From Limnoperna fortunei (Eukaryota > Mollusca > Bivalvia > Mytilida > Modiolidae): a stretch of 64,000 bases of DNA. Made by a program: the position numbers and the translations under genes. The notes beneath the pieces are model-generated. The model was not told the DNA's origin and made no database searches. It saw nothing but the letters and a program-made list of their open reading frames with translations. This document shows, piece by piece, positions 1-14,500 of the stretch. How positions within the stretch are numbered: the stretch's first letter is position 1; every line of letters starts with the position of its first letter. Where the stretch lies: positions 67,137,522 through 67,201,521 of the forward strand of contig OX104117.1 of assembly GCA_944474755.1 (NCBI GenBank). The letters run 5' to 3'.

Positions 1-150
1 CCGCTATGTTAAAAATGTCAATTAATGTGGAAAACCATGATTTTTTAATTTATTGTCATGTGCATTACTACCTCCCATGTTTAAATAAAGATCGAAAGCC
101 CAAAATATGTCACGGTTGTCGTATGTGGTACAGCTTTAAATATTAATACA

Positions 151-1664
151 TAGTCACTCAAAAAAGAAACGCAACATACACAAAATGGGAACTTTACTTC
201 ATATATTATTTTAACAATTTATCATATAAATAATTGATACAGAAATGTAACAATTAGCACACTTCTTGTTCATGAGTTCTTTTACCATGGAATATAACAT
301 TCTGTCGCATATTGTCAATAAATCGCGCATAAAATATCAGTATCTGTTTTGCCCACCATTTGCTTGTAACACAGCCCTTACTCTTCTTGGCATGGATTCA
401 ATTAAACGTTGAGTACGAACACGCGGTATCCTTTGCCACTCATACTGAAGTGCCTGCTCTAATGGTTGCAGATGGTGGTTATTGTTGGCGCACGCGCCGA
501 TCCAATTCATCCCACAGATGTTCATTTGGGTTAAGATCTGGAGATTGTGATGGCCAACGGATCACATTGACATTCTGTTGCTCTACAAAATCTACTGTTA
601 CAATGATGTATCTGGTCGGGCATTGTCGTGTTGATAAATTTCTCTTTGAATGTCAATTACGGGCAATAAATGCGGCCATATAATTTTGTCTCTGTACCTA
701 ACAACGTTAAGATTACCTTGAATATGTATCAGCTGTGTGTTCCTGGCGTAAGAGATAGCGGCCAAATCATAACGCTGCTTCCGCCAAAATTGTCTCTTTC
801 TAAAACACAGTTTTGCGCAAAACGTTCATTCTTCGTCTGTACACTCGTATGCGACCATCTCGCTTTTCAAGCTGAAAACGTGACTCATCGCTGAACCACA
901 CTCTTCTCCAGTTCTATAAATTCCATACACGAACGGTAGTACACCATACAACCCTTTCTCGGTGGTGTAGGCATCTCTGTGTTGCTCCGACGTAAGGTCT
1001 TCTTGTCTGCAATCCATGAGAGCGTAACCGTTTGCGTACTGTCTGTAGTGATATACGGCGCAACCCAGGGACGTTTACAGCTGTTTCTGTTGCAGCAAAA
1101 GTCCTGTTTCGTAGATGGAATAATCTAATATAACGATCCTATGCCCGAGCTGTAACACGCGGACGCCATGAACGTAGTCGTACCAAGCTGCTGGTAGCGT
1201 CTCCAAAGGCGTAAATTGTGCTACGATGAACATTGTACGTTCTGGCAACAGCATTGTGTGATTCCCCGGCCACGATTCGACCGATAGCGATATTCCGGGT
1301 AGCATCATCTAACCTAGGCATAACGTCACCTTATCAGAATTTTGTTTTACTAATGCAGTCAAGAAAAGAAATAGCGGGGCTTTATTCCGATTGTCTGAGT
1401 TAAAAAAGACTACCAACAAATGTACCCATGATTTGCACGTGAAAGTCGACCCTGTTTTAAGCAATGCGTAATTCATAGTATGTTCCAGAGGCCATAGTGG
1501 TTCACGGGTGGATGAACTTAAATGCTTTCACCTGGAAACCTTTAATTAAGGTGTAATTATGATGTTGTGTATATATATTTGAATATTTATAGGTTATTTG
1601 TCAGCAAAAAAATGATTTGAAAAAAAATAAATTATCCGATGTTGCGTTTCTTTTTTGAGTGAGT
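151..1664 (-). mobile_element. Tc1-like DNA transposon with intact terminal inverted repeats
   Basis: The left end (from 151) and the right end (to 1664) are near-perfect inverted repeats of about 27 bp containing CTCAAAAAAGAAACGCAAC, and both start at a TA dinucleotide, the target site of Tc1/mariner elements. At about 1.5 kb the element is of normal length for the family. Its transposase gene lies on the minus strand and is broken by frameshifts, so this copy is probably not autonomous. The intact ends mean it could still be mobilised in trans if a matching transposase is made elsewhere in the genome. Confidence 0.88.
337..1321 (-). pseudogene. Tc1-type transposase, frameshifted
   Basis: Read from the right. 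The N-terminal piece (1321 to about 1139) begins MPRLDDATRNIAIGRIVAGE and has the helix-turn-helix DNA-binding pattern (AVARTYNVHRSTI). The middle piece holds WFSDESRFQLEKRDGRIRVY, with the first catalytic Asp at about 887-889. A QHDNARPDT segment near 620-640 carries the second Asp. SPDLNPNEHLWDEL near 520-550 carries the third acidic residue, followed by the family C-terminus (LIESMPRRVRAVLQANGG, stop at 337). These pieces lie in different frames, so the gene is a pseudogene although every catalytic block can be recognised. A full-length enzyme of the DD34E family has about 340 residues. Confidence 0.85.
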
Positions 1665-2495
1665 ATATCATAAACCATAAAAAATATAATTCAATGCAGA
1701 CCTTCTCTCAGGTTAATTTTCGATTACATGAAATTTTCAACCATATAGAGGCTCGATTTATGTGTACTACTTCATCAAATTAGTAATCAACAGGAAAAGA
1801 TATGGGTTACACCCATACCCAGAGATCTTCGATTTATATGTTATAGATGTATCTGTATTTGTATTTGTTTTATTTAAAATTTATTTTCCCTACTAATTTC
1901 TGTGACATTTCTTTACTGGTTTAGACATCAATATTTTAAATACCATACCTGTTTTAAAATCTAATTTTCGTATAAAAAATCATAATCTAAATTTTCGTAT
2001 AAAAATCATAATCTAAATTAGCATTTTGTGTCTTCTTATGTGGGTTTTTATTGGTCTTTCATTTTTACCTTTCGTCAAAGTTCTGTGTCAGGTAATAAAT
2101 AAGCAATTAGCTAGTAAACAAGGCACATATAATATACAATTACATCACAGAAGTATATCTTCCCCAGCCACACACACGCCTCGTTCTTGGCCCATATCGT
2201 GCTCGACAGTTGGGGATTTCGAAATCGTCAATAGACAAAACCTTGGTATATTACAAATTTAATGCTCAAGGTTTACTAATTTTCTACGTTAAGGTTCCCT
2301 TTTCTACCGTATTAATCGTGAAATAATCCAGAAATAATACTAAAAATGATCGATCACGGCTTTCTAGATGAGTGGTCACAAGTTAGAAATACTTCTTCAT
2401 CATTGGGCTGATGATGATGCATGTTGGGAACGTCATACATTACGTAAAACCTACACAATTTTAAAATGCATTATTATTATCAAATCAACTTATGA
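1665..2495. other. Spacer between the Tc1 element and the satellite array
   Basis: AT-rich sequence with no convincing exon, RNA gene or repeat end. Short open stretches near 2026-2262 and 2368-2598 have no recognisable protein character. A 17-bp stretch (AATCTAAATTTTCGTAT and variants) is repeated near 1980-2010. Confidence 0.5.
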
Positions 2496-2525
2496 AGTGG
2501 CAAAAGATACCGCGTGTTCGTACTC
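2496..2525 (+). repeat. 30-bp fragment of Tc1 transposase at the satellite's left edge
   Basis: These 30 bases are the reverse complement of 411-440 inside the Tc1 transposase, with one mismatch (position 2505). They end within a base or two of where the first 174-bp satellite unit begins. The match does not continue into the satellite, and on the other side it is only weak. Confidence 0.85.
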
Positions 2526-5500
2526 TACATGGGTTCGAAATTGGTTTTTCGTTCCGAACTTTAGATTTTCGAACATGACCTCTACTTTTCTCTTCTGATA
2601 ACGATGGCCCTGTGTCTCCTCTACAACGCCTATATAGCCGGTCCCCGTCACGATCTCAAAACATTGACCAAAATCGGGCATATATAGACCCACCGTATCT
2701 ACATGGGTTCGACATTGGTTTTTCGTTCCGAACTTTAGATTTTCGAACATGACCTCTACTTTTCTCTTCTGATAACGATGGTCCTGTGTCTCCTCTACAA
2801 CGCCTATATAGCCGGTCCCCGTCACGATCTCAAAACATTGACCAAAATCGGGCATATATAGACCCACCCTATCTACATGGATTCGAAATTGGTTTTTCGT
2901 TCCGAACTTAAGATTTTCGAACATGAACTCTACTTTTCTCTTCTGATAACGATGGCCCGGTGTCTCCTCTACAACGCCTATATAGCCGGTCCCCGTCACG
3001 ATCTCAAAACATTGACCAAAATCGGGCATATATAGACCCACCCTGTCTACATGGGTTCGAAATTGGTTTTTCGTTCCGAACTTTAGATTTTCGAACATGA
3101 CCTCTACTTTTCTCTGCTGATAACGATGGCCCTGTGTCTCCTCTACAACGCCTATATAGCCGGTCCCCGTCACGATCTCAAAACATTGACCAAAATCGGG
3201 CATATATAGACCCACCCTGTCTACATGGGTTCGAAATTGGTTTTTCGTTCCGAACTTTAGATTTTCGAACATGACCTCTACTTTTCTCTTCTGATAACGA
3301 TGGCCCTGTGTCTCCTCTACAACGCCTATATAGCCGGTCCCCGTCACGATCTCAAAACATTGACCAAAATCGGGCATATATAGACCCACCCTATCGACAT
3401 GGATTGAAAATTGTTTTTTCGTTCCGAACTTTAGATTTTCGAACATGAACTCTACTTTTCTCTTCTGATAACGATGGCCCTGTGTCTCCTCTACAACGCC
3501 CATATAGCCGGTCCCCGTCACGATCTCAAAACATTGACCAAAATCGGGCATATATAGACCCACCTTGTCTACATGGGTTCGAAATTGGTTTTTCGTTCCG
3601 AACTTTAGATTTTCGAACATGACCTCTACTTTTCTCTTCTGATAACGATGGCCCTGTGTCTCCTCTACAACGCCTATATAGCCGGTCCCCGTCACGATCT
3701 CAAAACATTGATCAAAATCGGGCATATATAGACCCACCCTATCTACATGGGTTCGAAATTGGTTTTTCGTTTCGAACTTTAGATTTTCGAACATGACCTC
3801 TACTTTTCTCTTCTGATAACGATGGCCCTGTGTCTCCTCTACAACGCCTATATAGCCGGTCCCCGTCACGATCTCAAAACATTGACCAAAATCGGGCATA
3901 TATAGACCCACCCTATCTACATGGGTTCGAAATTGGTTTTTCGTTTCGAACTTTAGATTTTCGAACATGACCTCTACTTTTCTCTTCTGATAACGATGGC
4001 CCTGTGTCTTCTCTACAACGCCTATATAGCCGGCCCCGTCACGATCTCAAAACATTGATCAAAATCGGGCATATATAGACCCACCCTATCTACATGGGTT
4101 CGAAATTGGTTTTTCGTTTCGAACTTTAGATTTTCGAACATGACCTCTACTTTTCTCTTCTGATAACGATGGCCCTGTGTCTCCTCTACAACGCCTATAT
4201 AGCCGGTCCCCGTCACGATCTCAAAACATTGACCAAAATCGGGCATATATAGACCCACCCTATCTACCTGGGTTCGAAATTGGTTTTTCGTTTCGAACTT
4301 TAGATTTTCGAACATGACCTCTACTTTTCTCTTCTGATAACGATGGCCCTGTGTCTCCTCTACAACGCCTATATAGCCGGTCCCCGTCACGATCTCAAAA
4401 CATTGACCAAAATCGGGCATATATAGACCCACCCTATCTACATGGATTCGAAATTGGTTTTTCGTTCCGAACTTTAGATTTTCGAACATAAACTCTACTT
4501 TTCTCTTCTGATAACGATGGCCCTGTGTCTCCTCTACAACGCCTATATAGCCGGTCCCCGTCACGATCTCAAAACATTGACCAAAATCGGGCATATATAG
4601 ACCCACCCTGTCTACATGGGTTCGAAATTGGTTTTTCGTTCCGAACTTTAGATTTTCGAACATGACCTCTACTTTTCTCTTCTGATAACGATGGCCCTGT
4701 GTCTCCTCTACAACGCCTATATAGCTGGTCCCCGTCACGATCTCAAAACATTGACCAAAATCGGGCATATATAGACCCACCCTGTCTACATGGGTTCGAA
4801 ATTGGTTTTTCGTTTCGAACTTTAGATTTTCGAACATGACCTCTACTTTTCTCTTCTGATAACGATGGCCCTGTGTCTCCTCTACAACGCCTATATAGCC
4901 GGTCCCCGTCACGATCTCAAAACATTGACCAAAATCGGGCATATATAGACCCACCCTATCTACATGGGTTCGAAATTGGTTTTTCGTTTCGAACTTTAGA
5001 TTTTCGAACATGACCTCTACTTTTCTCTTCTGATAAACGATGGCCCTGTGTCTTCTCTACAACGCCTATATAGCCGGTCCCCGTCACGATCTCAAAACAT
5101 TGATCAAAATCGGGCATATATAGACCCACCCTATCTACATGGGTTCGAAATTGGTTTTTCGTTTCGAACTTTAGATTTTCGAACATGACCTCTACTTTTC
5201 TCTTCTGATAACGATGGCCCTGTGTCTCCTCTACAACGCCTATATAGCCGGTCCCCGTCACGATCTCAAAACATTGACAAAAATCGGGCATATATAGACC
5301 CACCCTATCTACCTGGGTTCGAAATTGGTTTTTCGTTTCGAACTTTAGATTTTCGAACATGACCTCTACTTTTCTCTTATGATAACGATGGCCCTGTGTC
5401 TCCTCTTCAACGCCTATATAGCCGGTCCCCGTCACGATCTCAAAACATTGACCAAAATCGGGCATATATAGACCCACCCTATCTACATGGGTTCGACATT

Positions 5501-8500
5501 GGTTTTTCGTTCCGAACTTTAGATTTTCGAACATGACCTCTACTTTTCTCTTCTGATAACGATGGCCCTGTGTCTCCTCTACAACGCCTATATAGCCGGT
5601 CCCCGTCACGATCTCAAAACATTGACCAAAATCGGGCATATATAGACCCACCCTATCTACATGGATTCGAAATTGGTTTTTCGTTCCGAACTTTAGATTT
5701 TCGAACATGAACTCTACTTTTCTCTTCTGATAACGATGGCCCTGTGTCTCCTCTACAACGCCTATATAGCCGGTCCCCGTCACGATCTCAAAACATTGAC
5801 CAAAATCGGGCATATATAGACCCACCCTGTCTACATGGGTTCGAAATTGGTTTTTCGTTCCGAACTTTAGATTTTCGAACATGACCTCTACTTTTCTCTT
5901 CTGATAACGATGGCCCTGTGTCTCCTCTACAACGCCTATATAGCTGGTCCCCGTCACGATCTCAAAACATTGACCAAAATCGGGCATATATAGACCCACC
6001 CTATCTACATGGGTTCGAAATTGGTTTTTCGTTCCGAACTTTAGATTTTCGAACATGACCTCTACTTTTCTCTTCTGATAACGATGGCCCTGTGTCTCCT
6101 CTACAAAGCCTATATAGCCGGTCCCCGTCACGATCTCAAAACATTGACCAAAATCGGGCATATATAGACCCACCCTATCTACATGGATTGAAAATTGTTT
6201 TTTCGTTCCGAACTTTAGATTTTCGAACATGACCTCTACTTTTCTCTTCTGATAACGATGGCCCTGTGTCTTCTCTACAACGCCTATATAGCCGGTCCCC
6301 GTCACGATCTCAAAACATTGACCAAAATCGGGCATATATAGACCCACCCTATCTACATGGGTTCGAAATTGGTTTTTCGTTTCGAACTTTAGATTTTCGA
6401 ACATGACCTCTACTTTTCTCTTCTGATAACGATGGCCCTGTGTCTCCTCTACAACGCCTTTATAGCCGGTCCCCGTCACGATCTCAAAACATTGACCAAA
6501 ATCGGGCATATATAGACCCACCCTATCTACATGGGTTCGACATTGGTTTTTCGTTCCGAACTTTAGATTTTCGAACATGACCTCTACTTTTCTCTTCTGA
6601 TAACGATGGCCCTGTGTCTCCTCTACAACGCCTATATAGCCGGTCCCCGTCACGATCTCAAAACATTGACCAAAATCGGGCATATATAGACCCACCCTAT
6701 CTACATGGATTCGAAATTGGTTTTTCGTTCCGAACTTTAGATTTTGGAACATGAACTCTACTTTTCTCTTCTGATAACGATGGCCCTGTGTCTCCTCTAC
6801 AACGCCTATATAGCCGGTCCCCGTCACGATCTCAAAACATTGACCAAAATCGGGCATATATAGACCCACCCTGTCTACATGGGTTCGAAATTGGTTTTTC
6901 GTTCCGAACTTTAGATTTTCGAACATGACCTCTACTTTTCTCTTCTGATAACGATGGCCCTGTGTCTCCTCTACAACGCCTATATAGCCGGTCCCCGTCA
7001 CGATCTCAAAACATTGACCAAAATCGGGCATATATAGACCCACCCTGTCTACATGGGTTCGAAATTGGTTTTTCGTTCCGAACTTTAGATTTTCGAACAT
7101 GACCTCTACTTTTCTCTTCTGATAACGATGGCCCTGTGTCTCCTCTACAACGCCTATATAGCCGGTCCCCGTCATGATGTCAAAACATTGACCAAAATCG
7201 GGCATATATAGACCCACCCTATCTACATGGGTTCGAAATTGGTTTTTCGTTCCGAACTTTAGATTTTCGAACATGACCTCTACTTTTCTCTTCTGATAAC
7301 GATGGCCCTGTGTCTCCTCTACAACGCCTATATAGCCGGTCCCCGTCACGATCTCAAAACATTGACCAAAATCGGGCATATATAGACCCACCCTATCTAC
7401 ATGGATTCGAAATTGGGTTTTCGTTCCGAACTTTAGATTTTCGAACATGACCTCTACTTTTCTCTTCTGATAACGATGGCCCTGTGTCTCCTCTACAACG
7501 CCTATATAGCCGGTCCCCGTCACGATCTCAAAACATTGACCAAAATCGGGCATATATAGACCCACCCTATCTACATGGGTTCGAAATTGGTTTTTCGTTT
7601 CGAACTTTAGATTTTCGAACATGACCTCTACTTTTCTCTTCTGATAACGATGGCCCTGTGTCTCCTCTACAACGCCTATATAGCCGGTCCCGTCACGATC
7701 TCAAAACATTGACCAAAATCGGGCATATATAGACCCACCCTATCTACATGGTTTCGAAATTGGTTTTTCGTTCCGAACTTTAGATTTTCGAACATGACCT
7801 CTACTTTTCTCTTCTGATAACGATGGCCCTGTGTCTCCTCTACAACGCCTATATAGCCGGTCCCCGTCACGATCTCAAAACATTGACCAAAATCGGGCAT
7901 ATATAGACCCACCCTATCTACATGGGTTCGAAATTGGTTTTTCGTTCCGAACTTTAGATTTTAGAACATGACCTCTACTTTTCTCTTCTGATAACGATGG
8001 CCCTGTGTCTCCTCTACAACGCCTATATAGCCGGTCCCCGTCACGATCTCAAAACATTGACCAAAATCGGGCATATATAGACCCACCCTATCTACATGGG
8101 TTCGAAATTGGTTTTTCGTTCCGAACTTTAGATTTTCGAACATGACCTCTACTTTTCTCTTCTGATAACGATGGCCCTGTGTCTCCTCTACAACGCCTAT
8201 ATAGCCGGTCCCCGTCACGATCTCAAAACATTGACCAAAATCGGGCATATATAGACCCACCCTATCTACATGGATTCGAAATTGGGTTTTCGTTCCGAAC
8301 TTTAGATTTTCGAACATGACCTCTACTTTTCTCTTCTGATAACGATGGCTCTTTGTCTCCTCTACAACGCCTATATAGCCGGTCCCCGTCACGATCTCAA
8401 AACATTGACCAAAATCGGGCATATATAGACCCACCCTATCTACATGGGTTCGAAATTGGTTTTTCGTTTCGAACTTTAGATTTTCGAACATGACCTCTAC

Positions 8501-11500
8501 TTTTCTCTTCTGATAACGATGGCCCTGTGTCTCCTCTACAACGCCTATATAGCCGGTCCCGTCACGATCTCAAAACATTGACCAAAATCGGGCATATATA
8601 GACCCACCCTATCTACATGGTTTCGAAATTGGTTTTTCGTTCCGAACTTTAGATTTTCGAACATGACCTCTACTTTTCTCTTCTGATAACGATGGCCCTG
8701 TGTCTCCTCTACAACGCCTATATAGCCGGTCCCCGTCACAATCTCAAAACATTGACCAAAATCGGGCATATATAGACCCACCCTATCTACATGGGTTCGA
8801 AATTGGTTTTTCGTTCCGAACTTTAGATTTTCGAACATGACCTCTACTTTTCTCTTCTGATAACGATGGCCCTGTGTCTCCTCTACAACGCCTATATAGC
8901 CGGTCCCCGTCACGATCTCAAAACATTGACCAAAATCGGGCATATATAGACCCTTCCTATCTACATGGGTTCGAAATTGGTTTTTCGTTCCGAACTTTAG
9001 ATTTTCGAACATGACCTCTACTTTTCTCTTCTGATAACGATGGCCCTGTGTCTCCTCTACAACACCTATATAGCCGGTCCCCGTCACGATCTCAAAACAT
9101 TGACCAAAATCGGGCATATATAGACCCACCCTATCTACATGGATTCGAAATTGGTTTTTCGTTCCGAACTTTAGATTTTCGAACATGAACTCTACTTTTC
9201 TCTTCTGATAACGATGGCCCAGTGTCTCCTCTACAACGCCTATATAGCCGGTCCCCGTCACGATCTCAAAACATTGACCAAAATCGGGCATATATAGACC
9301 CACCCTATCTACATGGATTCGAAATTGGTTTTTTTGTTCCGAACTTTAGATTTTCGAACATGAACTCTACTTTTCTCTTCTGATAACGATGGCCCTGTGT
9401 CTCCTCTACAACGCCCATATAGCCGGTCCCCGTCACGATCTCAAAACATTGACCAAAATCGGGCATATATAGACCCACCCTGTCTACATGGGTTCGAAAT
9501 TGGTTTTTCGTTCCGAACTTTAGATTTTCGAACATGACCTCTACTTTTCTCTTCTGATAACGATGACCCTGTGTCTCCTCTACAACGCCTATATAGCCGG
9601 TCCCCGTCACGATCTCAAAACATTGACCAAAATCGGGCATATATAGACCCACCCTATCTACATGGATTGAAAATTGTTTTTTCGTTCCGAACTTTAGATT
9701 TTCGAACATGAACTCTACTTTTCTCTTCTGATAACGATGGCCCTGTGTCTCCTCTACAACGCCCATATAGCCGGTCCCCGTCACGATCTCAAAACATTGA
9801 CCAAAATCGGGCATATATAGACCCACCTTGTCTACATGGGTTCGAAATTGGTTTTTCGTTCCGAACTTTAGATTTTCGAACATGACCTCTACTTTTCTCT
9901 TCTGATAACGATGGCCCTGTGTCTCCTCTACAACGCCTATATAGCCGGTCCCCGTCACGATCTCAAAACATTGACCAAAATCGGGCATATATAGACCCAC
10001 CCTATCTACATGGATTCGAAATTGGTTTTTCGTTCCGAACTTTAGATTTTGGAACATGAACTCTACTTTTCTCTTCTGATAACGATGGCCCTGTGTCTCC
10101 TCTACAACGCCCATATAGCCGGTCCCCGTCACGATCTCAAAACATTGACCAAAATCGGGCATATATAGACCCACCCTGTCTACATGGGTTCGAAATTGGT
10201 TTTTCGTTCCGAACTTTAGATTTTCGAACATGACCTCTACTTTTCTCTTCTGATAACGATGGCCCTGTGTCTCCTCTACAACGCCTATATAGCCGGTCCC
10301 CGTCACGATCTCAAAACATTGACCAAAATCGGGCATATATAGACCCATCCTGTCTACATGGGTTCGAAATTGGTTTTTCGTTCCGAACTTTAGATTTTCG
10401 AACATGACCTCTACTTTTCTCTTCTGATAACGATGGCCCTGTGTCTCCTCTACAACGCCTATATAGCCGGTCCCCGTCACGATGTCAAAACATTGACCAA
10501 AATCGGGCATATATAGACCCACCCTATCTACATGGGTTCGAAATTGGTTTTTCGTTCCGAACTTTAGATTTTCGAACATGACCTCTACTTTTCTCTTCTG
10601 ATAACGATGGCCGTGTGTCTCCTCTACAACGCCTATATAGCCGGTCCCCGTCACGATCTCAAAACATTGACCAAAATCGGGCATATATAGACCCACCCTA
10701 TCTACATGGATTCGAAATTGGGTTTTCGTTCCGAACTTTAGATTTTCGAACATGACCTCTACTTTTCTCTTCTGATAACGATGGCCCTGTGTCTCCTCTA
10801 CAACGCCTATATAGCCGGTCCCCGTCACGATCTCAAAACATTGACCAAAATCGGGCATATATAGACCCACCCTATCTACATGGGTTCGAAATTGGTTTTT
10901 CGTTTCGAACTTTAGATTTTCGAACATGACCTCTACTTTTCTCTTCTGATAACGATGGCCCTGTGTCTCCTCTACAACGCCTATATAGCCGGTCCCGTCA
11001 CGATCTCAAAACATTGACCAAAATCGGGCATATATAGACCCACCCTATCTACATGGTTTCGAAATTGGTTTTTCGTTCCGAACTTTAGATTTTCGAACAT
11101 GACCTCTACTTTTCTCTTCTGATAACGATGGCCCTGTGTCTCCTCTACAACGCCTATATAGCCGGTCCCCGTCACGATCTCAAAACATTGACCAAAATCG
11201 GGCATATATAGACCCACCCTATCTACATGGGTTCGAAATTGGTTTTTCGTTCCGAACTTTAGATTTTCGAACATGACCTCTACTTTTCTCTTCTGATAAC
11301 GATGGCCCTGTGTCTCCTCTACAACGCCTATATAGCCGGTCCCCGTCACGATCTCAAAACATTGACCAAAATCGGGCATATATAGACCCACCCTATCTAC
11401 ATGGGTTCGAAATTGGTTTTTCGTTCCGAACTTTAGATTTTCGAACATGACCTCTACTTTTCTCTTCTGATAACGATGGCCCTGTGTCTCCTCTACAACA

Positions 11501-14500
11501 CCTATATAGCCGGTCCCCGTCACGATCTCAAAACATTGACCAAAATCGGGCATATATAGACCCACCCTATCTACATGGATTCGAAATTGGTTTTTCGTTC
11601 CGAACTTTAGATTTTCGAACATGAACTCTACTTTTCTCTTCTGATAACGATGGCCCTGTGTCTCCTCTACAACGCCTATATAGCCGGTCCCCGTCACGAT
11701 CTCAAAACATTGACCAAAATCGGGCATATATAGACCCACCCTATCTACATGGGTTCGAAATTGGTTTTTTTGTTCCGAACTTTAGATTTTCGAACATGAA
11801 CTCTACTTTTCTCTTCTGATAACGATGGCCCTGTGTCTCCTCTACAACGCCCATATAGCCGGTCCCCGTCACGATCTCAAAACATTGACCAAAATCGGGC
11901 ATATATAGACCCACCCTATCTACATGGTTTCGAAATTGGTTTTTCGTTCCGAACTTTAGATTTTCGAACATGACCTCTACTTTTCTCTTCTGATAACGAT
12001 GGCCCTGTGTCTCCTCTACAACGCCTATATAGCCGGTCCCCGTCACGATCTCAAAACATTGACCAAAATCGGGCATATATAGACCCACCCTATCTACATG
12101 GTTTCGAAATTGGTTTTTCGTTCCGAACTTTAGATTTTCGAACATGACCTCTACTTTTCTCTTCTGATAACTATGGCCCTGTGTCTCCTCTACAACGCCT
12201 ATATAGCCGGTCCCCGTCACGATCTCAAAACATTGACCAAAATCGGGCATATATAGACCCACCCTATCTACATGGGTTCGAAATTGGTTTTTCGTTCCGA
12301 ACTTTAGATTTTCGAACATGACCTCTACTTTTCTCTTCTGATAACGATGGCCCTGTGTCTCCTCTACAACGCCTATATAGCCGGTCCCCGTCACGATCTC
12401 AAAACATTGACCAAAATCGGGCATATATAGACCCACCCTATCTACATGGATTGAAAATTGTTTTTTCGTTCCGAACTTTAGATTTTCGAACATGAACTCT
12501 ACTTTTCTCTTCTGATAACGATGGCCCTGTGTCTCCTCTACAACGCCTATATAGCCGGTCCCCGTCACGATCTCAAAACATTGACCAAAATCGGGCATAT
12601 ATAGACCCACCCTGTCTACATTGGTTCGAAATTGGTTTTTCGTTCCGAACTTTAGATTTTCGAACATGACCTCTACTTTTCTCTTCTGATAACGATGGCC
12701 CTGTGTCTCCTCTACAACGCCTATATAGCCGGTCCCCTTCACGATCTCAAAACATTGACCAAAATCGGGCATATATAGACCCACCCTATCTACATGGTTT
12801 CGAAATTGGTTTTTCGTTCCGAACTTTAGATTTTCGAACATGACCTCTACTTTTCTCTTCTGATAACGATGGCCCTGTGTCTCCTCTACAACGCCTATAT
12901 AGCCGGTCCCCGTCACGATCTCAAAACATTGACCAAAATCGGGCATATATAGACCCACCCTATCTACATGGGTTCGAAATTGGTTTTTCGTTCCCAACTT
13001 AAGATTTTCGAACATGACCTCTACTTTTCTCTTCTGATAACGATGGCCCTTTGTCTCCTCTACAACGCCTATGTAGCCGGTCCCCGTCACGATCTCAAAA
13101 CATTGACCAAAATCGGGCATATATAGACCCACCCTATCTACATAGGTTCGAAATTGGTTTTTCGTTCCGAACTTTAGATTTTCGAACATGAACTCTACTT
13201 TTCTCTTCTGATAACGATGGCCCTGTGTCTCCTCTACAACGCCTATATAGCCGGTCCCCGTCACGATCTCAAAACATTGACCAAAATCGGGCATATATAG
13301 ACCCACCCTATCTACATGGGTTCGAAATTGGTTTTTCGTTCCGAACTTTAGATTTTCGAACATGACCTCTACTTTTCTCTTCTGATAACGATGGCCCTGT
13401 GTCTCTTCTACAACGCCTATATAGCCGGTCCCCGTCACGATCTCAAAACATTGACCAAAATCGGGCATATATAGACCCACCCTATCTACATGGGTTCGAA
13501 ATTGGTTTTTCGTTCCAAACTTTAGATTTTCGAACATGACCTCTACTTTTCTCTTCTGATAACGATGGCCCTGTGTCTCCTCTACAACACCTATATAGCC
13601 GGTCCCCGTCACGATCTCAAAACATTGACCAAAATCGGGCATATATAGACCCACCCTATCTACATGGATTCGAAATTGGTTTTTCGTTCCGAACTTTAGA
13701 TTTTCGAACATGAACTCTACTTTTCTCTTCTGATAACGATGGCCCTGTGTCTCCTCTACAACGCCTATATAGCCGGTCCCCGTCACGATCTCAAAACATT
13801 GACCAAAATCGGGCATATATAGACCCACCCTATCTACATGGGTTCGAAATTGGTTTTTCGTTCCGAACTTTAGATTTTCGAACATGACCTCTACTTTTCT
13901 CTTCTGATAACGATGACCCTGTGTCTCCTCTACAACGCCTATATAGCCGGTCCCCGTCACGATCTCAAAACATTGACCAAAATCGGGCATATATAGACCC
14001 ACCCTATCTACATGGTTTCGAAATTGGTTTTTCGTTCCGAACTTTAGATTTTCGAACATGACCTCTACTTTTCTCTTCTGATAACGATGGCCCTGTGTCT
14101 CCTCTACAACGCCTATATAGCCGGTCCCCGTCACGATCTCAAAACATTGACCAAAATCGGGCATATATAGACCCACCCTATCTACATGGTTTCGAAATTG
14201 GTTTTTCGTTCCGAACTTTAGATTTTCGAACATGACCTCTACTTTTCTCTTCTGATAACGATGGCCCTGTGTCTCCTCTACAACGCCTATATAGCCGGTC
14301 CCCGTCACGATCTCAAAACATTGACCAAAATCGGGCATATATAGACCCACCCTATCTACATGGGTTCGAAATTGGTTTTTCGTTCCGAACTTTAGATTTT
14401 CGAACATGACCTCTACTTTTCTCTTCTGATAACGATGGCCCTGTGTCTCCTCTACAACGCCTATATAGCCGGTCCCCGTCACGATCTCAAAACATTGACC

